From: Alphaproteobacteria bacterium
GTDB taxonomy: Bacteria; Pseudomonadota; Alphaproteobacteria; Paracaedibacterales; VGCI01
NCBI GenBank assembly: GCA_019746225.1
Contig: JAIESE010000020.1
Span: 1-64,000, forward strand
Direction: 5' to 3'
Length of the DNA stretch: 64,000 nucleotides
Part shown: positions 27,548 to 37,000 of the stretch, one piece after another
How positions within the stretch are numbered: position 1 is the first letter of the stretch
Layout of the letters: every line of letters begins with the position of its first letter
Position numbers and translations under genes: made by a program
The notes under the pieces: model-generated
What the model saw: only the letters and a program-made list of their open reading frames with translations
The model's database searches: none
What the model was told of the DNA's origin: nothing

Positions 27548-29368
27548 TTAGTTCTTTGCAGCGCGTTCTGCTCTTTTACGATCGTTTGGATCCAAAACTG
27601 CTTTGCGTAACCGAATGCTTTTGGGCGTGACTTCTACGCGTTCATCATCTTGAATGTAGGCAATCGCTTGCTCCAAAGTCATGATTTTGGGTGGCGTTAA
27701 GCGAATGGCTTCATCTTTTCCAGAGGCACGAACGTTGGAAAGCTGTTTGGCTTTTAACGGGTTAACCTCTAGGTCATTTTCGCGGCTATTTTCACCGATA
27801 ATCATGCCTTGGTAAACTTGGGTGCCTGGATCTAAAAATAAGATACCACGTTCTTCTAAGGTGTTGAGAGAATAAGCAACAGCCTCACCACTACCATTAC
27901 AAATCAACACGCCGTTGCGGCGCCCTTCGATTGGACCTCGGAAAGGACCATAAGCGTGGAAGACGCGGCTCATAATGCCGGTACCACGCGTTTCAGTTAG
28001 GAATTGTCCATGATATCCGATTAATCCACGAGAAGGGGTCAAAAAGATAATTCGGGTCTTACCACCACCAGAGGGGCGCATATCTTGCATTTCAGATTTA
28101 CGGGCGTTCATGCTTTCAACAACCGTACCCACGAACTCATCATCCACATCGATCTGAATTTCTTCGATTGGTTCCAAACGACTCCCATCAGCGTCTGTTT
28201 GATAAAGTACACGTGGACGGCTGATGGAGAGCTCAAAACCCTCACGGCGCATGGTTTCAATAATCACACCAAGTTGCAATTCCCCGCGACCTGCGACTTC
28301 AAACGCATCTTTATCTGCGGTCTCAGTGACGCGAATCGCCACGTTGCCTTCAGCTTCACGTGCTAAGCGATCCCGCAACATACGAGATGTTAATTTTGTA
28401 CCCTCACGCCCAGCTAAGGGAGAGTCATTAATAGAAAACGTCATGGCCAAAGTAGGGGGATCTATTGGCTGACCAGGAAGTGCTTTTGTGATTTCGGGAG
28501 ATGCAACCGTTTCTGCAACGGTCGCTTTTTCAAGACCAGCAAGAGCTATAATGTCCCCTGCTTCGGCTTGGTCGATAGAAATGCGCTCTAAACCACGGAA
28601 TGCAAGGAGTTTATTGATGCGTCCCGTCTCAACAATATCACCTTCTCTATTTAAAACCCGAACCGGCATGTTGATTTTAGCCGTTCCTGAGAAAATGCGG
28701 CCCGTGAGAACACGTCCCAAATAGGGATCATATTCACGGGTGGTAATGAGCATTGCAAAGGGAGCATTTTCAACGGTTTTTGGGGCATGAACATGGTTAA
28801 CAATTAAGTCAAACAACGGAGAAATATCGACACGATCTTGAGTGAGGTCACGGACCGCCCAACCGCCACGACCTGAAGCATAGGCAATGGGAAAGTCCAG
28901 CTGGTCGTCATTGGCATCTAACGCCATGAACAAATCAAATATTTCTTCCAACACTTCATCTGGACGGGCATCATGACGATCAATTTTATTGATAACAACG
29001 ATTGGTCGCAAACCTAATTTCAAGGCTTTGCTTAAAACGAATTTCGTTTGAGGCATCGGGCCTTCAGCTGCATCGACAAGAACAACAACGCCATCAACCA
29101 TAGAAAGGATACGTTCAACTTCACCACCAAAGTCCGCGTGGCCAGGAGTGTCGACGATATTGATACGTACGTCATGCCACAAAAGGGAAGTACACTTCGC
29201 CAAAATGGTAATGCCGCGCTCCCGTTCTAAATCGTTGGAATCCATGGCACGTTCAGCAACATTTTGGTTACTACGGAAGGTGCCGCTCTGCTTGAGCATG
29301 GTATCCACAAGGGTTGTTTTTCCGTGGTCAACGTGGGCAATAATGGCAATATTACGAATTTGATTCAT
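27548..29368 (-). CDS. typA: Ribosome-associated GTPase TypA/BipA
   Basis: A 606-residue translational GTPase. The G1 motif is AHVDHGKT at residues 11-18, followed by RERGITI, the G3 motif [12 protein letters not shown] and the G4 motif NKID. Elongation-factor-like domains II, III and V and the C-terminal BipA-specific region ([19 protein letters not shown]) follow. BipA helps assemble the 50S subunit and adapts translation to stress and cold. Complete and of normal length. Confidence 0.96.
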   Translation of the reverse strand: MNQIRNIAIIAHVDHGKTTLVDTMLKQSGTFRSNQNVAERAMDSNDLERERGITILAKCTSLLWHDVRINIVDTPGHADFGGEVERILSMVDGVVVLVDAAEGPMPQTKFVLSKALKLGLRPIVVINKIDRHDARPDEVLEEIFDLFMALDANDDQLDFPIAYASGRGGWAVRDLTQDRVDISPLFDLIVNHVHAPKTVENAPFAMLITTREYDPYLGRVLTGRIFSGTAKINMPVRVLNREGDIVETGRINKLLAFRGLERISIDQAEAGDIIALAGLEKATVAETVASPEITKALPGQPIDPPTLAMTFSINDSPLAGREGTKLTSRMLRDRLAREAEGNVAIRVTETADKDAFEVAGRGELQLGVIIETMRREGFELSISRPRVLYQTDADGSRLEPIEEIQIDVDDEFVGTVVESMNARKSEMQDMRPSGGGKTRIIFLTPSRGLIGYHGQFLTETRGTGIMSRVFHAYGPFRGPIEGRRNGVLICNGSGEAVAYSLNTLEERGILFLDPGTQVYQGMIIGENSRENDLEVNPLKAKQLSNVRASGKDEAIRLTPPKIMTLEQAIAYIQDDERVEVTPKSIRLRKAVLDPNDRKRAERAAKN

Positions 29369-29595
29369 CGTCGTTCAAGTATCCTAAAAATAAAGTAAAA
29401 AGTCTTCCTATGATATATATGGGTCAGTCTCTATTGAAATACAACATCTTTATCAAGAAAAGCTGCTTGATCAGAGTTTACATAGACTCATATTAACAGG
29501 AAATAAAGTCTATCTTAAGGGACGAGTATACGCATAATCTTGTAAAAATGGTAGTGAAATTCAATTGTCGTCGACTATAATCATCTAAATCTTCA

Positions 29596-29624
29596 TCAAA
29601 AAAGGCAGGCTCAAGGCCTGCCTT
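29596..29624 (-). terminator. Rho-independent terminator of the 637-residue secreted protein gene
   Basis: On the minus strand AAGGCAGGC and GCCTGCCTT form a 9-bp stem with a 5-base loop (29602-29624), followed by six T. It lies about 30 bases after the stop at 29654. Confidence 0.88.
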
Positions 29625-29653
29625 AAAAGAAGTACGATTGATATACCTTATCG

Positions 29654-31567
29654 TTACTTTTTATTCAATTTTCCAAGAGCAGATTTTGTATTGGATGCCA
29701 TTTTGCTTAAGGAGCCTACAACTGAAGGAATAATAGTTGGGTGTAAGACGTGCATTTCTTCTACACAAGCAAGAATTGCCGCAGTGTACCAATTTCCAGA
29801 AGTCAAGCGAGCTCCAAAGACAAATTCTGTAACATAGTTGAGAGCCCCGAGGGTTGCTTTAAATTTTAACGTATTATAGACCATGTTAAACGGCATTCTG
29901 GCAAGAATAATGCTATACCGCACATTCTCTAAACGATTTTGAACACGTGCGGTATGATCAATTACTGGCGCTGCTGCAAGAGTTCCTCCACGAACAAGTC
30001 GGATAGTATTTTGGATATTAGTGGCAGTGCCCCTTAATAATGACCAGGCATACCCCAAACCGGAGCCTACAAAGCCTCTTCCTTCTAACTCCTCTTGTGC
30101 CGGAAGCATGGGGGCATTTTGCATTTCCTGAACTATTTCTCTCATATCACCAATTCTAAAAGCAACTTCTTCAAATGTCACTCTCAGTTCCGGGATACTC
30201 AACTCATGACGCAAACTATGGACAGCTTGAACCGTTCCAGAAAGTCGCAAATAATTATGAGCGACGAGAGCAGGTACAGATCCATATCTTTTGGCGTTAT
30301 CTGTGGTTAAAACAGAAGACAGAAACCCTGGTTGAATATGGGGACAGGGCTTCATCAGCACTTCTAATCTGTCACCAAAAAGTGGAATTCTTTCAAGACA
30401 GGCCACAAAATTCGGCTGAGAGTCAACCAAGAGAACAACATCCTGGCTGCTTTGCGCTCTTTGTAGAACACGTATGATTCCGTCCCTTTCCAATCTCAAA
30501 GCCTCAATCTTATTCGACATTTCTTCTAAAACTCTATTTTTATTGGTCAGTGTTGTCTCTAAAACACATAGCTCACTCGAACAAGTATTGAGCAATGTCT
30601 GAGATGCAGCACTATTGAAGAGCATAGCAATGGCCCACCGACCCTCATTTTCCCTAGCTACTGTCTCTTCAAGAACCTTGAGTTCAGCCTTCTTCGCTTG
30701 AATTTCATCAGCAAGCCTTTGTGCCTCACCATCATGGGTTTGGCGTTGTAATTCATCACCTAGAGAAACAAGTTCTGATCGCAAATCGTTGAGCCTTGTG
30801 TCCGATTTTTCAACCAAATCGTCTTGAAAGCTGTCGAGTTTGTCATGGAGTCTCTTAAATATTTCGCTTTGAATGAGTCGACCCATTTGAATTTGATCAA
30901 TAGCATACGCAACGTTCGGTGCAACGACGTGAGGACCGATAAGATGTTTGTTTGCATAATTCGTTACCGGCTTAAGACGCAAAATATCAATAATATGTTG
31001 GGGAAGCTTGCTTCTGAGATAGCTTGGCACATGGCTTTTACCGGATAGGTCAAAGCCAGATAGTTTTCTTAATGACTTTAAAAGGTCTCCAAGGCCAGCC
31101 GCACCAAAGACGGTTCCTTCAACTGTGCCATAAAGAATAGAGATAATTTTATCTGTGAAAGGCTTGATAAAGCGATCCCCATGTATTGCATAAAGTTCTA
31201 CGGCCTCTCTATAAGCAACATTGGTGAAAACATTACTTAAAGCAACGGCAACTTCATCTGTCATCAACACCTGACAAACATCTCGCATCCGGTAGGAATG
31301 TTCCAAGGTTAAAAAAGATGGTGCCTTTGGTGTTTGTGGGATAACAGCTAAGGGGTTAGAAGAATCAAGTCTTAGGGGCTGCTGATTGGGGCCCCTCACC
31401 AACTGTACAAGGGGCAGATCTTGGGGAAGCGGTGCAGCAGCATCGCGGTATATCACCTGCTGGGATTGGTTTCCTGATCCTGTGAATTGCGGTTTTTCTG
31501 CTCCAAAGGTTGGAAGCGTCACTATGCTTGAAAGCATAAAAGATGAGAGTAGCTTTTTAAAATGCAT
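29654..31567 (-). CDS. Large secreted coiled-coil protein of unknown function
   Basis: I do not recognise the family. The 637-residue product has a signal peptide (MHFKKLLSSFMLSSIVTLPTFG); this start at 31567 has AAGGA about 8 bases upstream, unlike the ATG at 31585. Residues about 235-385 are strongly heptad-like with many Glu, Leu, Arg and Asp (SDTRLNDLRSELVSLGDEL, EIQAKKAELKVLEETV), a long coiled coil. The rest is helical with hydrophobic stretches (VFGAAGLGDLL, NWYTAAILACVEEM). Such proteins are common among surface or host-directed proteins of intracellular bacteria, but no target can be named. It is monocistronic with its own terminator. Confidence 0.7.
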   Translation of the reverse strand: MHFKKLLSSFMLSSIVTLPTFGAEKPQFTGSGNQSQQVIYRDAAAPLPQDLPLVQLVRGPNQQPLRLDSSNPLAVIPQTPKAPSFLTLEHSYRMRDVCQVLMTDEVAVALSNVFTNVAYREAVELYAIHGDRFIKPFTDKIISILYGTVEGTVFGAAGLGDLLKSLRKLSGFDLSGKSHVPSYLRSKLPQHIIDILRLKPVTNYANKHLIGPHVVAPNVAYAIDQIQMGRLIQSEIFKRLHDKLDSFQDDLVEKSDTRLNDLRSELVSLGDELQRQTHDGEAQRLADEIQAKKAELKVLEETVARENEGRWAIAMLFNSAASQTLLNTCSSELCVLETTLTNKNRVLEEMSNKIEALRLERDGIIRVLQRAQSSQDVVLLVDSQPNFVACLERIPLFGDRLEVLMKPCPHIQPGFLSSVLTTDNAKRYGSVPALVAHNYLRLSGTVQAVHSLRHELSIPELRVTFEEVAFRIGDMREIVQEMQNAPMLPAQEELEGRGFVGSGLGYAWSLLRGTATNIQNTIRLVRGGTLAAAPVIDHTARVQNRLENVRYSIILARMPFNMVYNTLKFKATLGALNYVTEFVFGARLTSGNWYTAAILACVEEMHVLHPTIIPSVVGSLSKMASNTKSALGKLNKK

Positions 31568-31891
31568 TAAATTATTCCTTTGCACTACGTAAATTATTAA
31601 TTCATGGGATTCAGGGTTATCATATCGTGTAGATAGGTATCATTTCCCGTCAATTCAAGGGATACATATATTATATTCTTTGGGAGCCTTAAATTATATA
31701 AAGACAAATATATTTATATACAACAATAAGAAAATGTCAAGTTTAGTGTATGTGTTTTCACAAATTTTGTGATTAATCTTAAGGTCTTGTAACAGGAGCA
31801 CTTCATACCATCCAAACTTCCGGGGAAATTTGCTGTTGACATAAACCCTCATTTCGTAGCTCATAGAAATCAATACAAACCCGAAAAAGGG
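31568..31891. other. Divergent intergenic region, AT-rich
   Basis: No gene is seen. The region lies between the divergent genes at 29654 (minus) and 31901 (plus). A TTGACA at 31836-31841 is a possible -35 box for the plus-strand transporter, but no good -10 box is seen at the right spacing. Several TATAAT-like stretches at 31660-31720 could serve the minus-strand gene. Confidence 0.4.
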
Positions 31892-31900
31892 ATGAGAATC

Positions 31901-33235
31901 ATGGGCTTACTTTCCTCACTCAATCGCGATCAAAAAGAATTCATTGGACTCTTGCAAATCGGTACCTTTCTTGAATATTTTGACCTCATGCTCTATGTCC
32001 ACATGGCTGTGGTGATGAACGTCCTTTTCTTTCCCAAAACGGATCCTCAAACAGCAGCTCTTTTAGCAGCTTTGGCTTTTTGCTCTACTTATGTGATGCG
32101 ACCCATTGGCGCTCTGATCTTTGGGTGGCTAGGAGACAATATCGGCCGCAAGTCGACGATTATTATCACAACAATTATGATGTCCCTATCTTGTATTCTC
32201 ATGGCCAACCTTCCCACCTATGCTCAAATCGGGATATCGGCCGCCTGGATCATGACCATATGTCGCATCATGCAAGGAATGTCTTCTATGGGAGAGATTA
32301 TCGGGGCAGAAATTTATGTGACCGAAAGCATTCCGCGTCCGAATTCCTATCCAGCAGTGGCTTGGATCATCATTGCCGCCTCCATTGGAGCGATGGTCGC
32401 CACGGGCGTTGCGACCCTTGTGACTTCCTATTATATGAACTGGCGTATTGCGTTCTGGATTGGCGCAGGGATTGCGCTTGTGGGAGCTGTGGCGCGCACC
32501 CGTCTTCGTGAAACACCAGATTTTCTTGAGTTAAAAAGACAAAAGATGAAGGAAGCCATGGATGAATTGAGCCAGGGGGAGAAGAGTCGTTCTGTTTCAA
32601 AGAAATCGAGGCCATCTTGGAAAGAACCAGTAAAGTCAAAAACGTTGCTATCCTACTTTTTAATATATTGCGGGTGGCCTTTATGTTTTTATATGACTTT
32701 CATTTATTTTAATCCCATCCTCGAATCGCGTTTTGGCTATTCTCCTGTAGACATAATCAAACACAACTTCTATTTAACATGTTTTATGGTTGTTGCTGAT
32801 ATCTTTTGGGCCAATATGAGCCGACACTTCCATCCGATTCGAATCCTAAAGTTTCGGTGGGGGTGCGCTTTCATCCTCATGGTCTCCATACCCTTTCTCA
32901 TAGATAGTTTGACGAACATTCAGGTGCTTATTTTGATTCAAGTATCCCTTCTTTTCTTCAACTTGAGTGGCTTGCCGGCAGAGGCTGTCTTAATCTACCA
33001 CTTACCCATCTACCGTCGATTTACCTTTGCGAGCTTCATATACGCCCTCTCTCGCGCCTCGATGTACATCATTACGTCGTTTGGACTGGTGTTCCTGGGA
33101 AATTATTTTGGCATCTTTGGCATTTATTTTATCACAATCCCAATAACCCTAGTTTTCCTATACGGTGTTCGTCACTTCGAGAGTTTAGAGCGAAAAATCG
33201 GGGTATATCCGAATCTTTCCTTTCCCAGCAAATGA
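31901..33235 (+). CDS. MFS transporter, metabolite:H+ symporter (ProP-like) family
   Basis: A 444-residue inner-membrane protein with about 12 membrane segments. EYFDLMLYVHMA near the N-terminus and the loop 2-3 signature GWLGDNIGRKS are typical of the MHS branch, which takes up betaine, proline, citrate or other organic acids. Related proteins are common in obligate intracellular alphaproteobacteria, but the substrate is unknown. A lysine-rich central loop (about residues 205-250) separates the two six-helix halves. The ATG at 31901 has AGGG at a better distance than the in-frame ATG at 31892. Confidence 0.82.
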   Translation: MGLLSSLNRDQKEFIGLLQIGTFLEYFDLMLYVHMAVVMNVLFFPKTDPQTAALLAALAFCSTYVMRPIGALIFGWLGDNIGRKSTIIITTIMMSLSCILMANLPTYAQIGISAAWIMTICRIMQGMSSMGEIIGAEIYVTESIPRPNSYPAVAWIIIAASIGAMVATGVATLVTSYYMNWRIAFWIGAGIALVGAVARTRLRETPDFLELKRQKMKEAMDELSQGEKSRSVSKKSRPSWKEPVKSKTLLSYFLIYCGWPLCFYMTFIYFNPILESRFGYSPVDIIKHNFYLTCFMVVADIFWANMSRHFHPIRILKFRWGCAFILMVSIPFLIDSLTNIQVLILIQVSLLFFNLSGLPAEAVLIYHLPIYRRFTFASFIYALSRASMYIITSFGLVFLGNYFGIFGIYFITIPITLVFLYGVRHFESLERKIGVYPNLSFPSK

Positions 33236-33285
33236 GGGCTATTCTTGCTTAATAGACTGAAGCAAAACATTGGAGGCACATAATT

Positions 33286-33732
33286 ATGTCATCTGAACCA
33301 GGAATGAGTCTTAAGAAAGAAAAGAAAGCCTTTAAAATCATCAATTGGCGTGAAGCCTTAAAAGAGGCGACACTAGATCCTGCCGTTAATATTAAAATAG
33401 CCTTTCTTGGGGGAGATGACACCATGATGATGGGTGTCACAGAGTTACAACCGGGCACAAAAATCAATGCTCATGTGCATGGACAGGATGTGGAGCTCTA
33501 CCATATTTTAAAAGGGGAAGGAGAAATCTACATCGGGGCGCAAGAGGGGGAAAGCGTTCGATGGAATGACCCTGTCAGAGTGAAGGATGGAGATGTTTTT
33601 GGCATTAATCCCGGAATGGTTCATCAATTAAAAAACACTTCCGATCACCAACCGCTTGTGCTGATATTTAGCACCCCTATGAGCCACCTAAAAGGGGATC
33701 GCGTCGTTACATCAGATTATGTAAGCCCCTAG
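33286..33732 (+). CDS. Cupin-domain protein
   Basis: A 148-residue single cupin. Motif 1 is INAHVHGQDVELYHILKGEGEIYI with metal-ligand-type His and Glu, and motif 2 is NPGMVHQLKN. The fold can bind metals or sugars; the function is unknown. GGAGG lies 11 bases before the ATG. It sits just ahead of the second polysaccharide operon, so a sugar-related role is possible but unproven. Confidence 0.82.
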   Translation: MSSEPGMSLKKEKKAFKIINWREALKEATLDPAVNIKIAFLGGDDTMMMGVTELQPGTKINAHVHGQDVELYHILKGEGEIYIGAQEGESVRWNDPVRVKDGDVFGINPGMVHQLKNTSDHQPLVLIFSTPMSHLKGDRVVTSDYVSP

Positions 33733-33829
33733 AAAAAAAGAAATTTTGTCGCAAAAATCCCCTCAATCGTGTAAGAAAGGTATAGGCTTACCTAGCAAAA
33801 GGTAGGATATTTCAGAGGCATACGAGGTA

Positions 33830-34939
33830 ATGACGCAACGGAACGGTTTAACATCGATATTTATTCTCATTAGGTCTCTTAACGTTGGAGGTGCCGAACG
33901 ACAGGCTTGTGTCTTAGCAAAAGCGCTTCATGACAAAGGAATGAACGTTACGGTTGGCGTATTCTATTCGGGAGGGGCTCTTGAAGAAGAGCTCCGACAG
34001 GCTGGTGTGGCGATCTATCCGCTTGATAAGAAAGGCCGATGGGATTTAGTGGGTTGGTTCTGGCGATATATAAAAGCGATTCGCAAAGTAAACCCCGATG
34101 TCATTTATAGTTTCCTGACCACCTCTAACATCGTTGCCCTTGCGGGACGTCTGTTCATTAACAAACCCGTCGTTTGGGGAATTCGCGCGTCCTATATGAA
34201 TCTTGAAGCTTATGATTGGTTGGCAAAACTAACGGCTTGGGTCGAAAATAAACTATCCCGATTCGCAAATATCATCATTTTTAACGCCCAATACAGTCGC
34301 CAGTACCATGAATCGCTGGGGTATCGCCTTCAAAGGGCGATGGTTATCCCTAATGGCATTGATACGGATGTGTTTCGACCTCAAGGGGAATCGGTTAAGG
34401 ATGCCACTCGGGATCAGTTGGGCATTCCGCGTGATGCTGTTGTGGTTGGCATGTTGGCCCGCGTTGACCCCATGAAAGATTATGAGACCTATTTAAACTC
34501 AGCGAACGCTTTGATTTTGCGTCATAAAAAGTTGTATTTTATTGCAGCTGGTGCGGGCACGAAAGAGGCGCCTTGGACTTATCCCCCTCGGTTCATTCCC
34601 CTAGGCATTTGGAAAAATGTTCCAGAATTATTAAATGCGTTGGACATCATGGTATTAAGTTCTTTTGGGGAGGGGTTCCCAAATGTCGTCGGCGAGGCCA
34701 TGGCTTGCGGAATACCCACAATTGTGTCAGATGTTGGGGATGCTGCATATATTGTAGGAGATCAAGGCATGACAATTCCTTCCAAAGACCCTGCAGCTCT
34801 TATTCAAGCTATTGAAACCTACTTAAAAAAGCCCCCTTCTCAAAAGGCTATTCGAAATCGCATTGTTACGCATTTTAGTGTAACGCAAATGGTTGATCTC
34901 ACTCTCCAAACCTTAACGAGAGCCTGTCATCGCCCATGA
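33830..34939 (+). CDS. Glycosyltransferase, GT4 family (copy 1)
   Basis: A 369-residue GT-B glycosyltransferase. The N-terminal domain starts IRSLNVGGAERQACVLAKAL. The C-terminal donor domain has IPNGIDTDVFRP, GMLARVDPMKDYETYL and the E-x7-E motif in GEGFPNVVGEAMACGIPTIV. Such enzymes build surface polysaccharides at the cytoplasmic face. It overlaps the next gene by 4 bases (ATGA). The two neighbours share the donor-domain wording, indicating tandem duplication followed by divergence. Confidence 0.9.
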   Translation: MTQRNGLTSIFILIRSLNVGGAERQACVLAKALHDKGMNVTVGVFYSGGALEEELRQAGVAIYPLDKKGRWDLVGWFWRYIKAIRKVNPDVIYSFLTTSNIVALAGRLFINKPVVWGIRASYMNLEAYDWLAKLTAWVENKLSRFANIIIFNAQYSRQYHESLGYRLQRAMVIPNGIDTDVFRPQGESVKDATRDQLGIPRDAVVVGMLARVDPMKDYETYLNSANALILRHKKLYFIAAGAGTKEAPWTYPPRFIPLGIWKNVPELLNALDIMVLSSFGEGFPNVVGEAMACGIPTIVSDVGDAAYIVGDQGMTIPSKDPAALIQAIETYLKKPPSQKAIRNRIVTHFSVTQMVDLTLQTLTRACHRP

Positions 34940-36030
34940 AAATTGCACATATCATTACTGGACTTGATTTAGGCGGAGCAGAGCGGCAACTCCAAGCCCT
35001 TGTCACCACCCAAGATGACCCTACACTTTCCCATGTTGTTATATCTTTGAAAGATGAAGGTATCATCGGGAAGCAATTGGCCTGCCAACCGGGCGTCCAT
35101 CTCTATTGCTTAAACTTACACAAGTCTTTCCGCGGCCTTTGGCAGCTCTATAAGATTTTGCGCCGAGAAAAACCAGATGTTGTTCAAACATGGCTTTATC
35201 ATGCGGATTTAATTGGCCTCATTATTGGTAAATTAGCCCGTGTTCCTTATATCGTATGGAATATTCGATGTTCCAACATGGACTTGTCGAAGTATTCAAA
35301 ATCAACGGGACTTGTTATAAAACTTTTGAAATACCTCTCAAAATTTCCAAATGCCCTTATTGCCAATTCGAGAGCAGGGCAAAACTTTCACACACGTCTC
35401 GGTTACAAACCGCGTCAATGGGTTCTTATCCCCAATGGCATTGATACGGACCTCTTTCACCCAAATAGCTTTTTCCGCCAAGAATTTCGCAGATCTCTCA
35501 AGATTCCACAAAATGCACTTGTCGTGGGTATGCTGGGTCGGGTGGATCCCATGAAAGATCACAAGACCTTCCTGGTAGCCATGGAACACCTATCCCATAT
35601 CAACGAGGATATCTATTGCCTTGTCGCAGGCAAGGGAACCGATGATGCCCCTTGGCAGGTCACTCTTCCGCGACTCGAGAGACTCGGGATGTTGGAAAAT
35701 GCCCCTGAGTTCATAAATGCTCTCGATATCATGGTGTTATCTTCTGCTTTTGGAGAGGGTTTTCCCAATGTGGTTGGAGAGGCGATGGCGTGTGGAATTC
35801 CAACGATCGTAACCGATGTGGGTGATGCAGCTGCTTTGGTTCAAACCCCAGAACAAATTGTTCCCCCAAAGAATGTTGGCGAACTCATTCATGCTTTAAA
35901 GAGGCTTCTTGCTCACTCCACTGAAGAAAGACGGGAAATTGGTCAAAAAAGTCGCGAACGCATCTTAAAGAATTTTAGCCTTCCAACAATGCGGCAACGG
36001 TATGCGCTCTTTTATAAGAGTTTGAGATAA
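34936..36030 (+). CDS. Glycosyltransferase, GT4 family (copy 2)
   Basis: A 364-residue GT-B enzyme similar to the preceding one: ITGLDLGGAERQLQALV at the start, IPNGIDTDLFHPN, GMLGRVDPMKDHKTFL, and FGEGFPNVVGEAMACGIPTIV for donor binding. It is translationally coupled to copy 1. The pair probably adds two sugars in the same O-unit; this is inference. The product sugar cannot be told. Confidence 0.9.
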   Translation: MKIAHIITGLDLGGAERQLQALVTTQDDPTLSHVVISLKDEGIIGKQLACQPGVHLYCLNLHKSFRGLWQLYKILRREKPDVVQTWLYHADLIGLIIGKLARVPYIVWNIRCSNMDLSKYSKSTGLVIKLLKYLSKFPNALIANSRAGQNFHTRLGYKPRQWVLIPNGIDTDLFHPNSFFRQEFRRSLKIPQNALVVGMLGRVDPMKDHKTFLVAMEHLSHINEDIYCLVAGKGTDDAPWQVTLPRLERLGMLENAPEFINALDIMVLSSAFGEGFPNVVGEAMACGIPTIVTDVGDAAALVQTPEQIVPPKNVGELIHALKRLLAHSTEERREIGQKSRERILKNFSLPTMRQRYALFYKSLR

Positions 36031-36042
36031 TGAGAATTATAT

Positions 36043-36990
36043 ATGCTTAAAACAGGAATCTATCGTACTGAGCAGTTGAATGATCCAAAGCAACTCATAT
36101 ACAGGTCTCAAGAGGATAAAAAAATCTCAATAACGCTCTATCATAGTGTTATTGATGACCCCTCTAAAACCGAGATTGCAGAGCAAATTCTGTTAAACTT
36201 TACGGATGAGCGTGGCGCCTATAAAAGAACATATTCAAATCGATTTGAGGATTTTGATCAACAAACTCTTAAAGAGATCCAACGTTATTTTACGCAAGAT
36301 CATCCCTTAATGCTTCACGATGCCGGGGTCAGTGATGGAAGAACATCTTGTGATTTTTTTCACAAAATCCAGCCCCTCTTTCCGAAGGTCAATTATCATG
36401 CATCAGATTATGATCCCCAAATATTTACGATTGAATCTGGAAGGACAAAAGTCGTTTTCAATAAGCACAACAAAGTTCTCGAAATTGTTTTCCCTCCTTT
36501 TGTTTTCAATGGGAATCGAGATGCCTATCGTTATCCCATAAATCACATTATTCGTTATTTGTTAGACAAAACACTTATCAAAAGACTCCTTTCAAAATAT
36601 CAACAGGGCCTCATCAAAGCTCAAATGGATTTGTTATTTTGTCATCAGGCGATCGCTCTTTCTCAAAACGATAAACGCTTCCATCTTGAGCAGCATGATC
36701 TGTTGAAGGCCTTACCTGTTAAAAATTCCATTGATATATTTCGGGCAATGAACATCTTAAATCCAAGCTATTTTAGCCGCCAAGAGTTTGAAACCATCCT
36801 CACCCATATTTATGACGGACTGACGAAGCAAGGGCTTTTCATAACAGGATCCAATGAAGAATCCAACACAACCGTCAATGGGGGGATTTTTCAAAAAACG
36901 CTCACAGGATTTGAAAAAGTAGGGCATTCTGGAACAGGATCAGCGATAGAATCCATCATTTCGAATTACAGATCGCCTCGTCAAGATTAG
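36043..36990 (+). CDS. SAM-dependent methyltransferase-like protein
   Basis: A 315-residue protein with a probable class-I methyltransferase fold: LHDAGVSDGRTSCDFF (SAM-binding loop) near residue 92, YHASDYDP with the acidic ribose-binding residue near 118, SIDIFRAMNIL near 231 and KQGLFITGSN near 266. It resembles CheR-like or sugar methyltransferases, but the substrate is unknown. It lies 12 bases after the second glycosyltransferase and 10 bases before asnB copy 2, so it probably modifies the same glycan. Confidence 0.6.
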   Translation: MLKTGIYRTEQLNDPKQLIYRSQEDKKISITLYHSVIDDPSKTEIAEQILLNFTDERGAYKRTYSNRFEDFDQQTLKEIQRYFTQDHPLMLHDAGVSDGRTSCDFFHKIQPLFPKVNYHASDYDPQIFTIESGRTKVVFNKHNKVLEIVFPPFVFNGNRDAYRYPINHIIRYLLDKTLIKRLLSKYQQGLIKAQMDLLFCHQAIALSQNDKRFHLEQHDLLKALPVKNSIDIFRAMNILNPSYFSRQEFETILTHIYDGLTKQGLFITGSNEESNTTVNGGIFQKTLTGFEKVGHSGTGSAIESIISNYRSPRQD

Positions 36991-37000
36991 GAAAAAACAT

